64,000 nt of DNA from NCBI GenBank assembly GCA_950295325.1, contig OX485805.1, positions 24,725,501 to 24,789,500 on the forward strand, in the 5' to 3' direction. A program made the translations under genes and the position numbers. Each line of letters opens with the position of its first letter. The stretch's first letter is position 1. The notes beneath the pieces were generated by a model. The model made no database searches. It saw only the letters and a list, made by a program, of their open reading frames with translations, and had not been told where the DNA came from. This DNA is from Polytrichum commune (taxonomy: Eukaryota > Streptophyta > Polytrichopsida > Polytrichales > Polytrichaceae). Shown here piece by piece: positions 37,916 through 49,437 of this stretch.

Positions 37916-38094
37916 GAAACCTCAACAAACATGGACACAACGTAAGGGTCCAAAAAAATCAAATATTGGAAAATGCAAAACATCACGATAAATGGGGACA
38001 CTGAGGATCAAGACATTTGCAACACAAATGCAATGTGAGCTCCCAATACTATGCGACAGTCCACAAAATGTTCCACAAAATATTTTGGGTGGGA

Positions 38095-39245
38095 GTTTGG
38101 GTCGGCCGACCTAAACCCTGTGGCACCAGGGATTGAGGGCCATCCACACCTTGCCCGTGGGATAGGGTCGGGTTCCGGTCGACCGACTCAAACCTTGTAC
38201 AATGATGGGTTGAGGGCCATTTAGAATTCCATCACGCTGTGGGGAAAATTTTGGGTCGACCGACCCAATCCTTGTCATGGTCAACTACAACCTCCGAAAC
38301 TGGGGAAGGGGTTGGGTCGACCGACCCAATCTTTGACGGGGTTAATCCACCCACACTGGATAGGGGTTTGGGTCGGTCGACCCAAACTTTCACAGGCTAA
38401 ATCCATCCACACTGGGAAGGGGTTTGGGTCGACCGACCCAAACTTTCACAGGGTAAACCCACCACACTCGGAAGGGGTTTGGGTCGGTCGACCCAAACTT
38501 TCACAGGGTAAGTCCACCCACACTGGGAAAGGGTTTGGGTCGGTCGACCCAAACTTTCACAGTGTAAATCCACCCACACTGGGATGAGGTTTGGGTCGCT
38601 CGACCCAAACATTACATATGATGGGATAAGGTTCCTACTCTGTCCGTCCAAACCTTCTGAGTACCTTGGGTAAGGGCCATTAACAATTCGTTCACGATGT
38701 GCGAAAAAGTTTGGGTCGACCGACCCAAACCTTCTGAAAGGTTTTACGATAGACGCCCATAGTGGGGTAGGGGTTTGGGTCGACCGACCCAAATCTCAGA
38801 AGGGTCAGACTAGACCCCCCCCCCCCCCAACACTAGTGAAGGGGTTTGGGTCGACCGACCCAAACCTCACAAGGGTCAGACTAGACCCCCCCCCAAACAC
38901 TAGTGAAGGGGTTTGGGTCGACTGACCCAAACCTCACAAGGGTCAGACTAGACCCCCCCCCCCCCCCAACACTAGTGAAGGGGTTTGGGTCGACCGACCC
39001 AAACCTCACAAGGGTGAGACTAGGACCCCCCCCCCAACACTAGTGAAGGGGTTTGGGTCGACCGACCCAAACCTCACAAGGGTGAGACTAGAACCTGCCC
39101 TCACTAGTGGAGGGGTTTGGGTCGACCGACCCAAACCTCATCAGGGTCAGACTAGACCCCCCCCAACACTAGTGAAGGGGTTTGGGTCGACCGACCCAAA
39201 CCTCACAAGGGTCAGACTGGAACCCGCCAACACTAGTGTCGACCG
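38095..39245. repeat. palindrome array, about 17 units, GTTTGGGTCG-NN-CGACCCAAAC
   Basis: Each unit is an inverted repeat with 10-nt arms GTTTGGGTCG and CGACCCAAAC around a 2-nt centre, mostly AC or GT; the first four copies are degenerate. In the left part units start 56 bp apart (38366, 38422, 38477, 38533, 38589). In the right part (38844, 38911, 38983, 39051, 39115, 39180) they are 64-72 bp apart, and the spacing changes with the length of a C-run in the spacer. Spacers are near-identical, unlike CRISPR. The array lies between the start of the DUF7869 gene and the leader of the ParB-methyltransferase gene. Confidence 0.92.
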
Positions 39246-42046
39246 ACGTATAATGCAGCATATAATATGGCGTATAATGCGGCGGATATTGAGAGGTGTG
39301 TGGAATTTCAGCTCATTGCAAAGTTCACTGCGGACTTGCATGCTGTGGATAGGTCCTCATGAACAGCAGCGTGAACGAACCTCGAAGTACAGCTCCGACT
39401 AAGAGTTCTCTCTACGAATTCAGGAGTGGGAGAAGAGCAAAAAAGAACCAACTTTTGGGGGGTGCGCCCCTTTATACTATCCACCTCCACTTGCCCGACT
39501 TCCTCATTGGATGCCTTTCCCGCCTTCTTATTTCAAACCTCCTGACAGAATTCCCCTTTTTCTGTTTATTGTAGAAAATGCGCATCTTTCAATGCCCCTC
39601 TCATACCCCAGCCGTCATATGACTTAGTCTATGATATTTAATCTTTTTTTGGTTTTGTGTGTATATGACATACGACATTGGGAGGAAGGGTGGCGGCCAC
39701 ATTAAATTTTTCAAGTGTCACGACGGTATATTTTAACCAATATGTATACCCAACCACAACTCCATTCAATGCTTTCAAATGTAAACCTGTTTAGGTGGGG
39801 TTGGGGCCATTTGGAGGCTGCAATTATGAGAGAGTTTCCAAGGCTTGAGGCCATTGTCATGATGAATAAAATTATTTATTTGTCTCCCCTAAACCCTAAA
39901 CCCTAGAACATTGCTCTATTATCTCGCATGGAAGTGTGGCAATGATAAACGTATGTGGACGTTGTTAAGGGGATACTAACTAGCAATGTCGCTTTTTGGT
40001 TCAATCTTTTAATGTTATTTCAATCCATCCTCAAGTTCACTTCAAGTTTACTAATGTGTGTGACCAAAACATCCAAAGTTGGACCCTAAACCCTTATAAC
40101 ATCCACAACATGAAATACGTATTGACAAAATACAAAACCAATTAGTATATCATGTTTAAACGTCCCAAATAACATATTAACATGATCAAGATTGTATTTA
40201 CTATAACCTTCCTATTAGACTCTTCTTCATATTATGCAAACAATATCTGTTATATCTTTCTCCATTATCCAATACATGTGGAGGGAACAATGAATAAGAA
40301 CATGATTGCGTGAATGGCTTCATTTGATGTTGTGCTTCTCTTATTTACTTTTGCATCACATTCCATATATTAAATACATCATGAACCATGGTTTATTGGC
40401 GACTATGTGATTCCCTAAAGTGAGCAAAACATCCAAAGTTGAACCCCTTACCCCTAATAACATCCACAACATTTCATGTTATTTGAATAAACACAAGACC
40501 ATTCACTATATCACGTTTAAACGTCCGTAATAACAAATAAACATAATCAAGATCGTCTTTTCTATTACCTTCCAGTAAAAACCTATTCTCACCAGTAAGT
40601 CAATGTTATATGTTAATATTGGATAGATTAATATGTTATAAACCTAACTCCTAAACCCTAAACCCTAAACCCTAAATACAAAAATTCGTAGTTGTTCACT
40701 GCTACCTCCACATACAAACAACATGAACTTTATCTTGCGCCATTATGTAATATACGTGGAGGGAACATTCAATAACAACATGATTGCGTCAAAGGGCTTC
40801 ATTTGATGTTGTGGTTCTCCGATTTACTTTTATATCACATTCGAAGTACATATATCACGATCCATGGTTTATTGGCGACTATGTGATTCATTCAAGTGAG
40901 TATGTAAGGGATTTACTAAAAACTTGAGCATGTTAGCATTTCGACATAAGGATCATGCAATTCCAAACCCTGAGAAAATGCTCTTGGGGAAGGTATACAT
41001 TTAGCAAACACATTCAAATATCCTAAATTTCCGAATTTCATGTTGGGGGACGGGGGTTATATTTTTTATTCATTGCATATTGTGTGAGTTCTTGGCATCA
41101 TTGGTAAAGTCTAAATGTCAACGATTACATCGTTAAATGTCACGCAATTGTATTATTTTTCTAACTTGCTCAAACAAAAGAGAAACCAATGATTTCAACT
41201 TGTTTGGGAAATTTAGGTTATGGTGTCATGTGAGTAGGGGTTAAGTCTTAGTTTTAGCATAACGTTGCGTTGTAAAAATGCATTAGTTGTATAAATGGTT
41301 TCATTTTGTAGAATACCGCATTTGATGTGCACCTTATGGGGCATTCCCACTTGACATTAGTTAGAAGTAGTATTAGTCTAAAATTATGCGGTTTTAGTTA
41401 TCTAGGTTTCACACATATGGCTCTTTTTAGTGCCGAGCCTAGGTGGCAAATGATGTGGCATGGCTTAAAAGTGGAGGTTTTAAGCCTCAACCACCGACGC
41501 TCCCATCGGTACCTAAACATTAGGCAAGAATATAGGAATTTTAAAAGTGTCGCCTCCCACCCTTGTGATTGGTTGCTTTTTAGTCTTAGCTATGAGGGCA
41601 CGAGGAGCTTCATTAACAAAAACCGATGGTAAGATAGGTGAGTAGTAAGGCATTTGGGGATGGGACAAAAACTACCCAACATTCATTGCTTGGTAGATAA
41701 AACCATGAACATGTGTGAAAGCTACTTAACTAAAACCTACTTGAAAATCTCCGGAGCAAGTTCTTGTAGGTGCATTGGGATAGTTGGATGCCTCCGCTAT
41801 AACCGAGGGAGCTTTACCCGGTCTTTATAAAATAGTGAGGGTCTTAACTAAAGTCAAGTGGGAATGCCCCATTAGGGTACTCCAAAGTGTCTTGAAAATA
41901 CTAATGCCCGCTAAGGGTTTACAGTTTGGCTTTAGGATTTAGGGTTCCCCGTAATCCTAATTCCGTTGGTGCCCTAATCCCGTTGGCACCCTATTCGTGC
42001 GGTTGGGGGCCAATTCCCGAGGCATAAAAAACCCCAGCCGTCACAA
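39246..42046. other. spacer with tandem duplication and telomere-like words
   Basis: CCCTAAACCCTAAACCCTA-type runs occur at about 39890-39906 and 40650-40675. A segment of roughly 400 bp is duplicated in tandem (from about 40062 and from about 40427; shared phrases AAAACATCCAAAGTTG and CCATGGTTTATTGGCGACTA). A Harbinger-like MITE is at 41337-41871. No gene is recognised. Confidence 0.5.
41337..41871. mobile_element. PIF/Harbinger (Tourist-like) MITE, 535 bp
   Basis: Inverted ends starting TGGGGCATTCCCACTTGAC continue for about 30 bp with few mismatches. Both sides are flanked by the trinucleotide TTA (41334-41336 and 41872-41874), the target duplication of PIF/Harbinger elements. There is no coding capacity. 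It is nested within the giant insertion. Confidence 0.8.
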
Positions 42047-43482
42047 CTTTTCGCTCTTTCTCTCTCTCTCCGCGCCAAGCATTCGCTCCGCGCCTCTTGT
42101 GGAAGCGCCGCCTCTCCTGAAGCGCCGCTTTCGCGAAGCGCCGTGGCGATTCAGGGTGGCGATTTTCTTCTCTTCCCTCCCTTGTTGCTTTGGCGCCTAC
42201 TGATTCTTCTCCTTCCCTCCCTTCTCTTGCTGTAGAAGTTAGGAAGTGTTTGCAATAGAACAGAAACCTAAGGAGAGAGTTTTAGAGTGTGTGAGAGTTA
42301 GTAGAGTGATTGTTGTAGAGTGAAGTAAGTAGAAGATTGTTGAAGGGTTTTCCAACATTCTAAGCTTGCGGGTTTTGGAGGCTGTATTGTAGTTGGAGAG
42401 TTTGTGAGATTTAGGAGTTCTATAAGATAATCAGGAGGTGTTTGAGAGATACAAAAGTCATTTGAGAGAGTCAGTCATTGTTTTGAGAGATTCACTTGTT
42501 CTTAGGGATTCAGAGGTTGTTTGAAACACTCAATTGTTGTTTGAGAGATACAAAAGTCATTTGAGAGAGTCAGTCATTGTTTTGAGAGATTCACTTGTTC
42601 TTAGGGATTCAGAGGTTGTTTGAAACACTCAATTGTTGTTTGAGAGATATCTAAGTCATTTGAGAGAGTCAGTTATTGTTTTCAGAGATTCACTTGTTCT
42701 TAGAGATTCAGAGGTTGTTTGAAGTATTGAATTGTTGTTTGAGAGATTCAAAAGAGATCTAGGAGTTGTATGAGAGATTGTGGATTTGTGTGAGAGGTTA
42801 CATTCAACTGTTTCTGTGTTATTGGAAGAAGAACACCTGTTCTAAAGCAACTGTTTACAACAACTGCTACATACAACAAAGGTATTTTCTTTTATTATAT
42901 GCAATAAGTGTTTGTCAATTGAAGGTATTGTAGCATACACAACGCATAAGCATTGTATATGCTACGTGCCAACTTTTAAAAATTACATTAAAATAGGAAA
43001 GTTTGGGGAGACGACCCAAACACGGCCACAGGTTTGGGTCGGTCGATCCAAACACAGCCTCTTGTTTGGGTCGACCGACCCAAACACAAAACAAAGCATC
43101 ATGTTTGGGCCGAACGACCCAAACACAGCCTCTTGTTTGGGTCGACCGACCCAAACACAAAACAAAGCATCATGTTTGGGCCGAACGACCCAAACAACGT
43201 CTTCTAATTATAAACTCATAAAGAAATCCATGATTTTTGCATCAATATAAAATTCACATCCACTAAAAAATAATAATCAAGGAATGTATCAAGGAAAAGT
43301 ATCAAGTAATCCTGCATGTCACAAACAATATAAAATGCAAATCCACCCAATAATCAAAACATTCTTATTATCAATACAAATGATGCTAAAATATATAAAT
43401 ATACAATCCACCTAAACCTATTCATGTCGTAGATGTTTGGGTCGAACGACCGAAACTAACATTGCACATTATTTTCTTACAG
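42047..43482 (+). promoter_or_regulatory. probable promoter, leader exon and leader intron of the ParB-methyltransferase gene
   Basis: A CT-rich stretch (TTTCTCTCTCTCTCC at about 42057-42072) of the kind found at plant transcription starts is followed by about 800 bp without a conserved frame. That ends at ACAACAAAG before GTATTTTC (42891), a good donor. The intron to 43482 ends CTTACAG directly before the ATG. The leader contains three 99-bp tandem units (starts 42440, 42539, 42638). The intron carries about six palindromes (43000, 43032, 43063, 43103, 43136, 43176) and a degenerate one at about 43436. Two of the intron copies have the variant GTTTGGGCCG arm. Confidence 0.55.
42440..42737. 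repeat. three 99-bp tandem units in the leader
   Basis: Units at 42440, 42539 and 42638 each start GTTTGAGAGATA and contain CATTTGAGAGAGTCAGT and GATTCACTTGTTCTTAG. A partial fourth begins at 42737. Units 1 and 2 are almost identical and unit 3 has drifted. Confidence 0.85.
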
Positions 43483-46400
43483 ATGGCTCCAAAGAAAAGA
43501 CCCGGCGAAAGGTGGTTCATGCCTGCGCCGGACATGTTGTGGCAGGAGCACGAAACCCCGCAGGATGACTCCTATTCCCCTAAGGACGGGCTTGTCCTCG
43601 CGTGGTCTATACAAGTGGTTAAGGGTTCGCAATACAAAATGATTTTTGTTGTGAAGGTTGGGACCGTGGAGAAGCACACATGGGCTACTCTTACGGGGTG
43701 GGAGGTGGCATCGGTTCAGTCTCTTGGAGACTACGTGGATGTCATCCTCGAGAACAACGCTGTCCAGAACGCGCATATGTTTATGCACCAGTTCTCCGAA
43801 CCCTTTGACGCTATCTATGCAAAAGAAACATGTGTAGAACCAGACGTCATCAAACCGGAGTCCATATTCATCGATAACAGTACATCGAACACAAAGGTGT
43901 CGAGCAGATTCACGAAACTAAAGCATGCAATCAGCGTGCTCAACAAAGCCCTGCAGAGCAAAACCAAGTCTCAGCAACCCGTGAGGCGGAAAGCAACCAC
44001 AGAGGAAGGAGCAGGGTCGTCAAGACCTCAATCGGTGAGGAAGCCGCGACCAGTACCGGCTGACTCGCGGAGGACCACTCCCTCCCAAACACCTGCAGAT
44101 AGCGAGACGCCTACACCTTCTGGGAGCCGTCAAACAACTCCATCCAAGAGGGGGAGAGAATCATCTATGATGACTGACGAGCCAGTCTCACCGGAGTTGC
44201 GCATGCCGAAGCCCGGCGAAGAGGTGGATGCAGGGGAGCTGCAGAAAATCGTGAACAATTTCACGACGAAATGCTCCCACTGTTTTTTCATGGGCAGGGA
44301 TTTTAAGTTCGACGTGAACATCAACCAGTGCCATCTAGCGCCACCGGAGAAGTGTGTCCGGGCAAAGGAGGACGCCTACGTTGATTGGATAATCGCGCAG
44401 ATCGTTTGCAAGCAGTTTAAAGACGACAGGCAAACGATAGTAGTGATGCCACAGGGTCTCAAGAAAATGCCTACACCTGAAATGTGGCCTACAATTCAGA
44501 AGGGCGATTTTTGGCTCATAGACGGCCAGCACAACGTGGAGGCATCCAAGAAAATCCAACTCATGAATGAGTGGGATGATCCAAACAATCAGAAGGAAAA
44601 GCTGAAGGTTTGGAAGGCACTAGTGGTGTGGTCTGACGACGAGACCAAGCTCAGCGACATCTCCCGGTACTTCAATATGGGAAATAAGAAGAGGGCCTAC
44701 CAAGCTTCCTGGATAAGGAATATCATGGCCTCGCGGGAGGTGTGGGAGTTCTATGGTAGGCCTCCCAAGGAGAGGGAGAATGCGAAGGACAAGAATCCCA
44801 AATGGGAGGTGAGTATTGTTTAGGTCGACCGACCCAAACTCCTGATGCAGCCTTGTTTATTTAGTTTGGGTCGACCGACCCAAACTCCTGATGCAGCTAG
44901 TTTATTTAGTTTGGGTCGACCGACCCAAACTCCTGATGCAGCTAGTTTATTTAGTTTGGGTCGATCGACCCAAACTGTTGTTGCAGATGTTGGTCATGAT
45001 ATGGGTTGGAAATCACATGTACATATCTAACACGCATTCAAATGTTCTGTTTTGTGGACGTGCAGGATTTCAAATACCAAATGATCAACAAATTCTCCTC
45101 CATTGATAATTCGAGCCACAAGCAGAAGAAATACAGCGACCTCAAGGGGGAGATTTACTTGATTACAGCATCTGACTCAGTTTGGAGGAAGTGGAAAACC
45201 GTGTTTGAAAAGCACGAGACGGGGGATTTGATCGACCCCGACACTGGCATTTTCTTCAACGCTTCAAGCAGATGAAGCCTCTCGTGAGAGAGTTCTTTAG
45301 AACTCTTCAAGGGCTGTCAAAGACGGAGGTGGAGAAGGCGGCATCTCACATCCTGCACGTGGCACCCACGGCGAAGAGGTGTTGGGTGCACCCGAAGATT
45401 GTCTTCCAAAAGCCCAAATCCTTCGTTCCTTCATGCTACACCATGAAGGAATGGACGGATAACAGGAAAAAGAAGACGACTATCGTGCAGGAGCTGCATA
45501 AACTAGTGCCAGAGAGGAATATTGTCGTGGACGGCGAGGTCCATGAGGCTAACTGGAGAGCATTCAAAGCTAAATATAAGTTCACCAGTGCCTCCATGGC
45601 GGCTTTAATAAGGGAAGCGGGGGACGACTTCTTGCGGGCCAAGATGGTGAAGGGTGGGAAGAACCGGGCGCTTCCGGATCACACAGCGCGTGCGTTCTCG
45701 AACTTCATCAAGGAGAAGAAGATTGTCCAGTTTGAAGGGGAAACGTACTTCAACCTTGTCACCGCCGACCCGTTGAAAATTCAGGGCTGGCCAGGTCAAG
45801 ACGCCAGAATGGCGATAAGGACGAAAGCAAGGGACCACTTTCCTTTTGGGATGATTGATTTCAGGAATATTCCTGGAAGCTCATTTGAGGGCACGATGAG
45901 CACCCTCTTCTATGACCCCTTCCTATCTAAGTTCGTCGATTATGCAAGCCCTAAGTTCAGGGAGGTAGATATCTGGCTTTGGATAGTCGAGGATAGGAGG
46001 GCGGAGCAGGTGTACGAGCTTGTCCGGAAACTGCAGCCGGAGTATGCAGTCTCCAAGTCTCACTACATCGCCGCACCGGCGGAGGGAGCTTACACGACGT
46101 TGAGGGACAAGAAGACCAAGTTCGTCAACGTCTTGTGTTTGTACTTCGTGTACAAAGCGGAGTTGCTGAAGGTGCCGAACCACCCTATATCCCGGATGGA
46201 CAAACTCTTCCAAGTTCCAGAAGGGTTGGGTGTCAACAAGTGCCTCTACGACGAGGCTAAATACGCGAACTATCCTTTAGATGAGCTGCGGATGGAATTT
46301 TACGTGAGAATGATGAGGACGCTGACGAGGAGAGGGGATTGCATCTTCAACGTCTTCGGAGGCTCTAAACCTATCTATGCTGCCATGGTAAGCGACTTTC

Positions 46401-48136
46401 TATAACTCGTGCGCAGTTTGGGTCGATCGACCCAAACTAGGCTCTGTGTTGGTTTGGGTCGATCGACCCAAACTAGGCTCTTTGTTGGTTTGGGTCGATC
46501 GACCCAAACTAGTCTCTTTGTTGGTTTGGGTCGATCGACCCAAACTAGGCTCTTTGTTGGTTTGGGTCGATCGACCCAAACTACACATTGTACTTGGTCT
46601 TGTTTATGTCCCTCGCCTAATTCTAATGTCTATATAACTTGGATTGTGTAGATGTCGGGGATGAGTATATACTCCTACATAGAGGATGGCGATCTGCCAT
46701 TTTACAGGACGCAGAGATCGTTGGCGAAGAAGATGGACATCCTCGATTGGATCCCGGGTAGCTACGTCGACGAGGTTGTTCAGGGGGGCGAAAACCCTCT
46801 TGATAGGGTGAGGCGGATCAACCCGGAAGAAATGGCCATGAGGGCCACAACCCAAGAACCCGAACCTCTTGTCGGGTTGCATCCGGGCAATCCGTCCCGC
46901 ACAGAAGGTGGCGATGTCGAGGAGGAGGAGGAAGAAGAGGAGCACGAGGAGGCGGAGAAGGAAGGCGACGTGGAGGAAGGGGCAACGGGCTTCACGCAAG
47001 AATCCGAAGCCCCTCAACGGAAGAAGGCGATGCGGGCGGCAACCCCGCAGAGTAAGCTCGTGCCCGTCCTGACGGTGGACGATGCACGGGACATGTACTC
47101 CAGGGACGCGACCGCCACGTTCAGGGAGAGGAGGAAGATGAAGGGGAAGAAGCTGTATGGCGACTACTCCGTGGAGGAGACCATTGCCATAAGCAGCGAG
47201 GACGACGATGACATTGAGCTCGCCAAACGGCTAAGATCAGATCCCCCGTCCCCGACAGCGTTCGCTGGCATGGTTAGGGTGAAGCCCGAGGTCCTGACTG
47301 TGGAGGAGGCGAACGAGAAGATGAGGAGGGACGAGGAGCAGCGAGTCCGCCTGCAGAAGGCTGCCGCGGAAGAACCCTCAATGCGGAACGAGGTAGCAGA
47401 GCTAAGGGCTCTCCTGTTGGAGCAGGAACGACAGAGGGCGATGGCCCAACCTCCGTCCCACGCCGAATTGATATCACAAGTGATACAAGGAATGTGGGCG
47501 CAAGGTTTGGTGGTGGCTCCCTCCAGCTCCTTCCCGCACTTGCCCCCCGGCTTCCCTCCGCAGAGCATCCCTCAGCAGCCTGTGCCGCAATCGTCTTTCA
47601 GCTTCCAGCACTTGATTCGGCCCCACCAAGTTCCGTACGCGCCGGTCCAGCAAGTGGATGACCCCAACATCTGGCGCGTCTCTGGAGCCTCCTCCCCTTT
47701 GGGCCCTCCACCACTTCGGCCCCCGATAGTCATGGCGCCCCCTTACCAATCGGACGACCCCAGGATGTTTGGGTCGACCGACCCAAACCCACCATCCACT
47801 GGAGTGTCCGAAGGGCCCTCTCCAGATGCAGGACAGTTTGGGTCGCCCGACCCAAACCCCGTTGCAGCGCAGTCCTCCCTTGACCAACATGGGTGTCAAC
47901 TAGACACGGCCATGCTAGATGTTGAAGGCTTGCAAGGGCCTGGTGATACCTCTACTCCTAACCAAATCGATGAACCCATGCATGATGCAAATGCGGAGAT
48001 TGGTTTAGGACAAGGGCCTGATGCCGATCGTTTGCAGGAGAAGGTTCCTGACGTCGTCGGAGAAGGCGGTGGCGAGAGAGGCGGGGCAGCGGGGACGGTG
48101 GAGGCTTCCACATCGTCGAGACATGACCAGGGCGAG
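43483..48136 (+). CDS. ParB/DGQHR-like plus beta-class DNA-methyltransferase-like protein (exons 1-3)
   Basis: Exons 43483-44808, 45066-46387 and 46652-48136 have phase-0 GT/AG introns. Exon 1 (442 residues): N-terminal domain, a Ser/Pro/Arg-rich linker (about 165-250), then GDFWLIDGQHNVEASKK (DGQH at 347-350) and ISRYFNMGNKK, the signature of ParB/DGQHR-fold proteins such as ParB and DndB. Exon 2 ends with YPLDELRMEFYVRMM, then GDCIFNVFGGSKPIYAAM, matching the helix and SAM loop (pattern GDxVLDxFxGSGTT-x-AA) of beta-class N6-adenine/N4-cytosine methyltransferases. ParB-methylase fusions are known from phages and bacterial mobile DNA. The SAM loop departs from FxGxG and I see no DPPY-type motif, so catalysis is doubtful. 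Exon 3 is disordered, with an acidic run and P/Q-rich parts. The exon 2 frame shifts once compared with the 63-kb copy, so this copy may be a pseudogene. Confidence 0.6.
44809..45065. repeat. intron 1 with four palindromes
   Basis: Four GTTTGGGTCG/CGACCCAAAC palindromes start at 44818 (spanning the stop just after the donor, one mismatch), 44874, 44909 and 44954, separated by a repeated spacer CTCCTGATGCAGC then TAGTTTATTTA. The last copy has the centre AT (a perfect 22-bp palindrome); the others have AC. Confidence 0.85.
46388..46651. repeat. intron 2 with five palindromes at 36-bp spacing
   Basis: Five identical perfect palindromes (centre AT) start at 46416, 46452, 46488, 46524 and 46560. 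Spacers are 14 nt and nearly identical (TAGGCTCTTTGTTG). The array occupies most of the intron. The regular 36-bp step and identity suggest recent expansion. Confidence 0.9.
47767..47856 (+). repeat. two palindromes inside coding sequence
   Basis: Within exon 3 one palindrome (47767, centre AC) encodes FGSTDPN and a second (47835, centre CC) encodes FGSPDPN. Both are in frame in the disordered proline-rich region. An insertion of such repeats into exons that kept the frame is the simplest explanation. Confidence 0.85.
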
Positions 48137-48626
48137 GTAATACACTGAGCCCTCCCCAGTTTGGGTCGACCGACCCAAACTTCCTGGGTCATTGTCTTGT
48201 TGGCGTGGTCGTGTCCCCCTTGCTAGGAGGAAATGCACACCCCCTGCCCCCCATGCTCTACACTTGCTCCCCCTCCCCCCAACGTGCCCCCCCGCGATCC
48301 CCTTCGTCTCACCTGCACTCGACTATGCTCGACCTTGGCGGCGCGCAACCAATTTTGTAGATGTAGAATTAGGATAGTGTGAATGCCCTCGTTCACCGCG
48401 GTCCCCCCCCCCAATCAAATTGTACATAGAGATTTTTAAAAATAAAATTATTATTTTTGGCGCCCATATGTTTGCATCCGTGTCCCAATGTATGTTGTTC
48501 CCCTTGTATGTTTTTGTTGCCACCAATGGTCCAATTCTTCTTGTGTTTGCACAAAATTTCCGTTCTGCTTGAGATGGACATAGCATAACATAATCCTCGT
48601 CCGCCTTCTCTCGCTCGTCGCCGCAG
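48137..48626. other. intron 3 with one palindrome
   Basis: One palindrome (48159-48180, centre AC) lies just after the donor. The rest is C-rich and then AT-rich and ends in a pyrimidine-rich acceptor (CTCTCGCTCGTCGCCGCAG). It joins exon 3 and the HAD exon in phase 0, which is the only evidence that both belong to one transcript. Confidence 0.5.
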
Positions 48627-49437
48627 GGTTCGGAGCATAGCGTCGCAGCTCCCCACCGATCCTCTCCGAGGAGTGTGGAGGACAGCGCGGTGGTCCCCCC
48701 GATTTTGCCCTCGCCACCTTCGCCTCCCAAGACCCGGTTCCTGGTGCTAGACCTCAACGGGGTCCTTGTCCAGTGCGTGCATTGTCCGAGGGTCCCCACG
48801 GTGCCTTTCTGCAAGCCCGAGGACGCCAACTACGATGGTCCCCCCGCGTACATCAAAAGCAAGCTAGTGTACCTCCGCCCGTAGCTTCGGCGCTTCCTGC
48901 AGGTCGCCCTATCCAAATGGTGGGTGATTGTGTGGAGCTCCATGAAGTCCGAGAACACCCAGGCCGTCGTGGAGTTCATCTTCAAGGGACTCCAACCCCC
49001 GTGCTTGGTCCTAGGACAGGACTCTTGCAGAACGTTATACACCCCCGAGGGCAGGGTTGTGAAAAAGCCCAACAACCCCGCCGTAAACCAATTTCTTAAG
49101 ATCTTGAAGCCAGTCGTATGGGACCAGCATCCGACCATGGTCGGCTGTCCCTACGACGTTCGCCCCACCCGTGACAACACGTTGATGGTGGACGACAGCG
49201 CTTCCAAAAACATTTTGAACCCGACCTCGAACTTCATAGTTTGCCCCACGTGGACGGTCGAGAAGGTCCGAGACCGCTTTTTGTTAGACCTACTTAAGTA
49301 CATTCAAACGCTCGTGGGGAGCGGACTACCCGTGCCCCGGTTCCTTAGTTGTAATCCGATAGGCGAAAGATACATGGATCCGAAGGACTATATGTACAGA
49401 GAGTTGTACGCTCACGCGAAATATAATAAACTCATTT
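48627..49437 (+). CDS. FCP1/SCP-like HAD phosphatase domain exon, interrupted
   Basis: After a proline-rich lead, TRFLVLDLNGVLVQ corresponds to HAD motif I of the FCP1/NLI-interacting family, with the second aspartate of DxDGT replaced by asparagine (DLNGV). WWVIVWSSMKSENTQAVV matches the conserved W-S-S/T segment, and NTLMVDDSASKNILNP matches motif IV with its paired aspartates and the N-P that follows in the family. The domain is of usual length and ends with a stop at 49437. One in-frame stop (48882-48884) lies between motif I and the W-S-S segment, so as it stands the domain is not made whole. Motif I change plus the stop argue for loss of phosphatase activity. It is probably the next exon of the ParB-methyltransferase gene. 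Confidence 0.65.

Noticed and set aside
36366-37917. Long plus-strand frames opposite the DUF7869 gene
   Set aside because: They are antisense shadows of the long, well-supported minus-strand exon.
38095-39245. CRISPR-like repeat-spacer array
   Set aside because: The repeats are palindromes but the spacers are near-identical to each other, and the setting is a plant nuclear element with no cas-like genes.
40650-40675. Interstitial telomere or true chromosome end from CCCTAAA words
   Set aside because: Only three to four units in unrelated AT-rich sequence, with genes on both sides; words of this kind are common in plant spacers.
46604-48192. Minus-strand frames opposite exon 3 of the ParB-methyltransferase gene
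   Set aside because: GC-rich repetitive coding sequence leaves the opposite strand open; no family resemblance.
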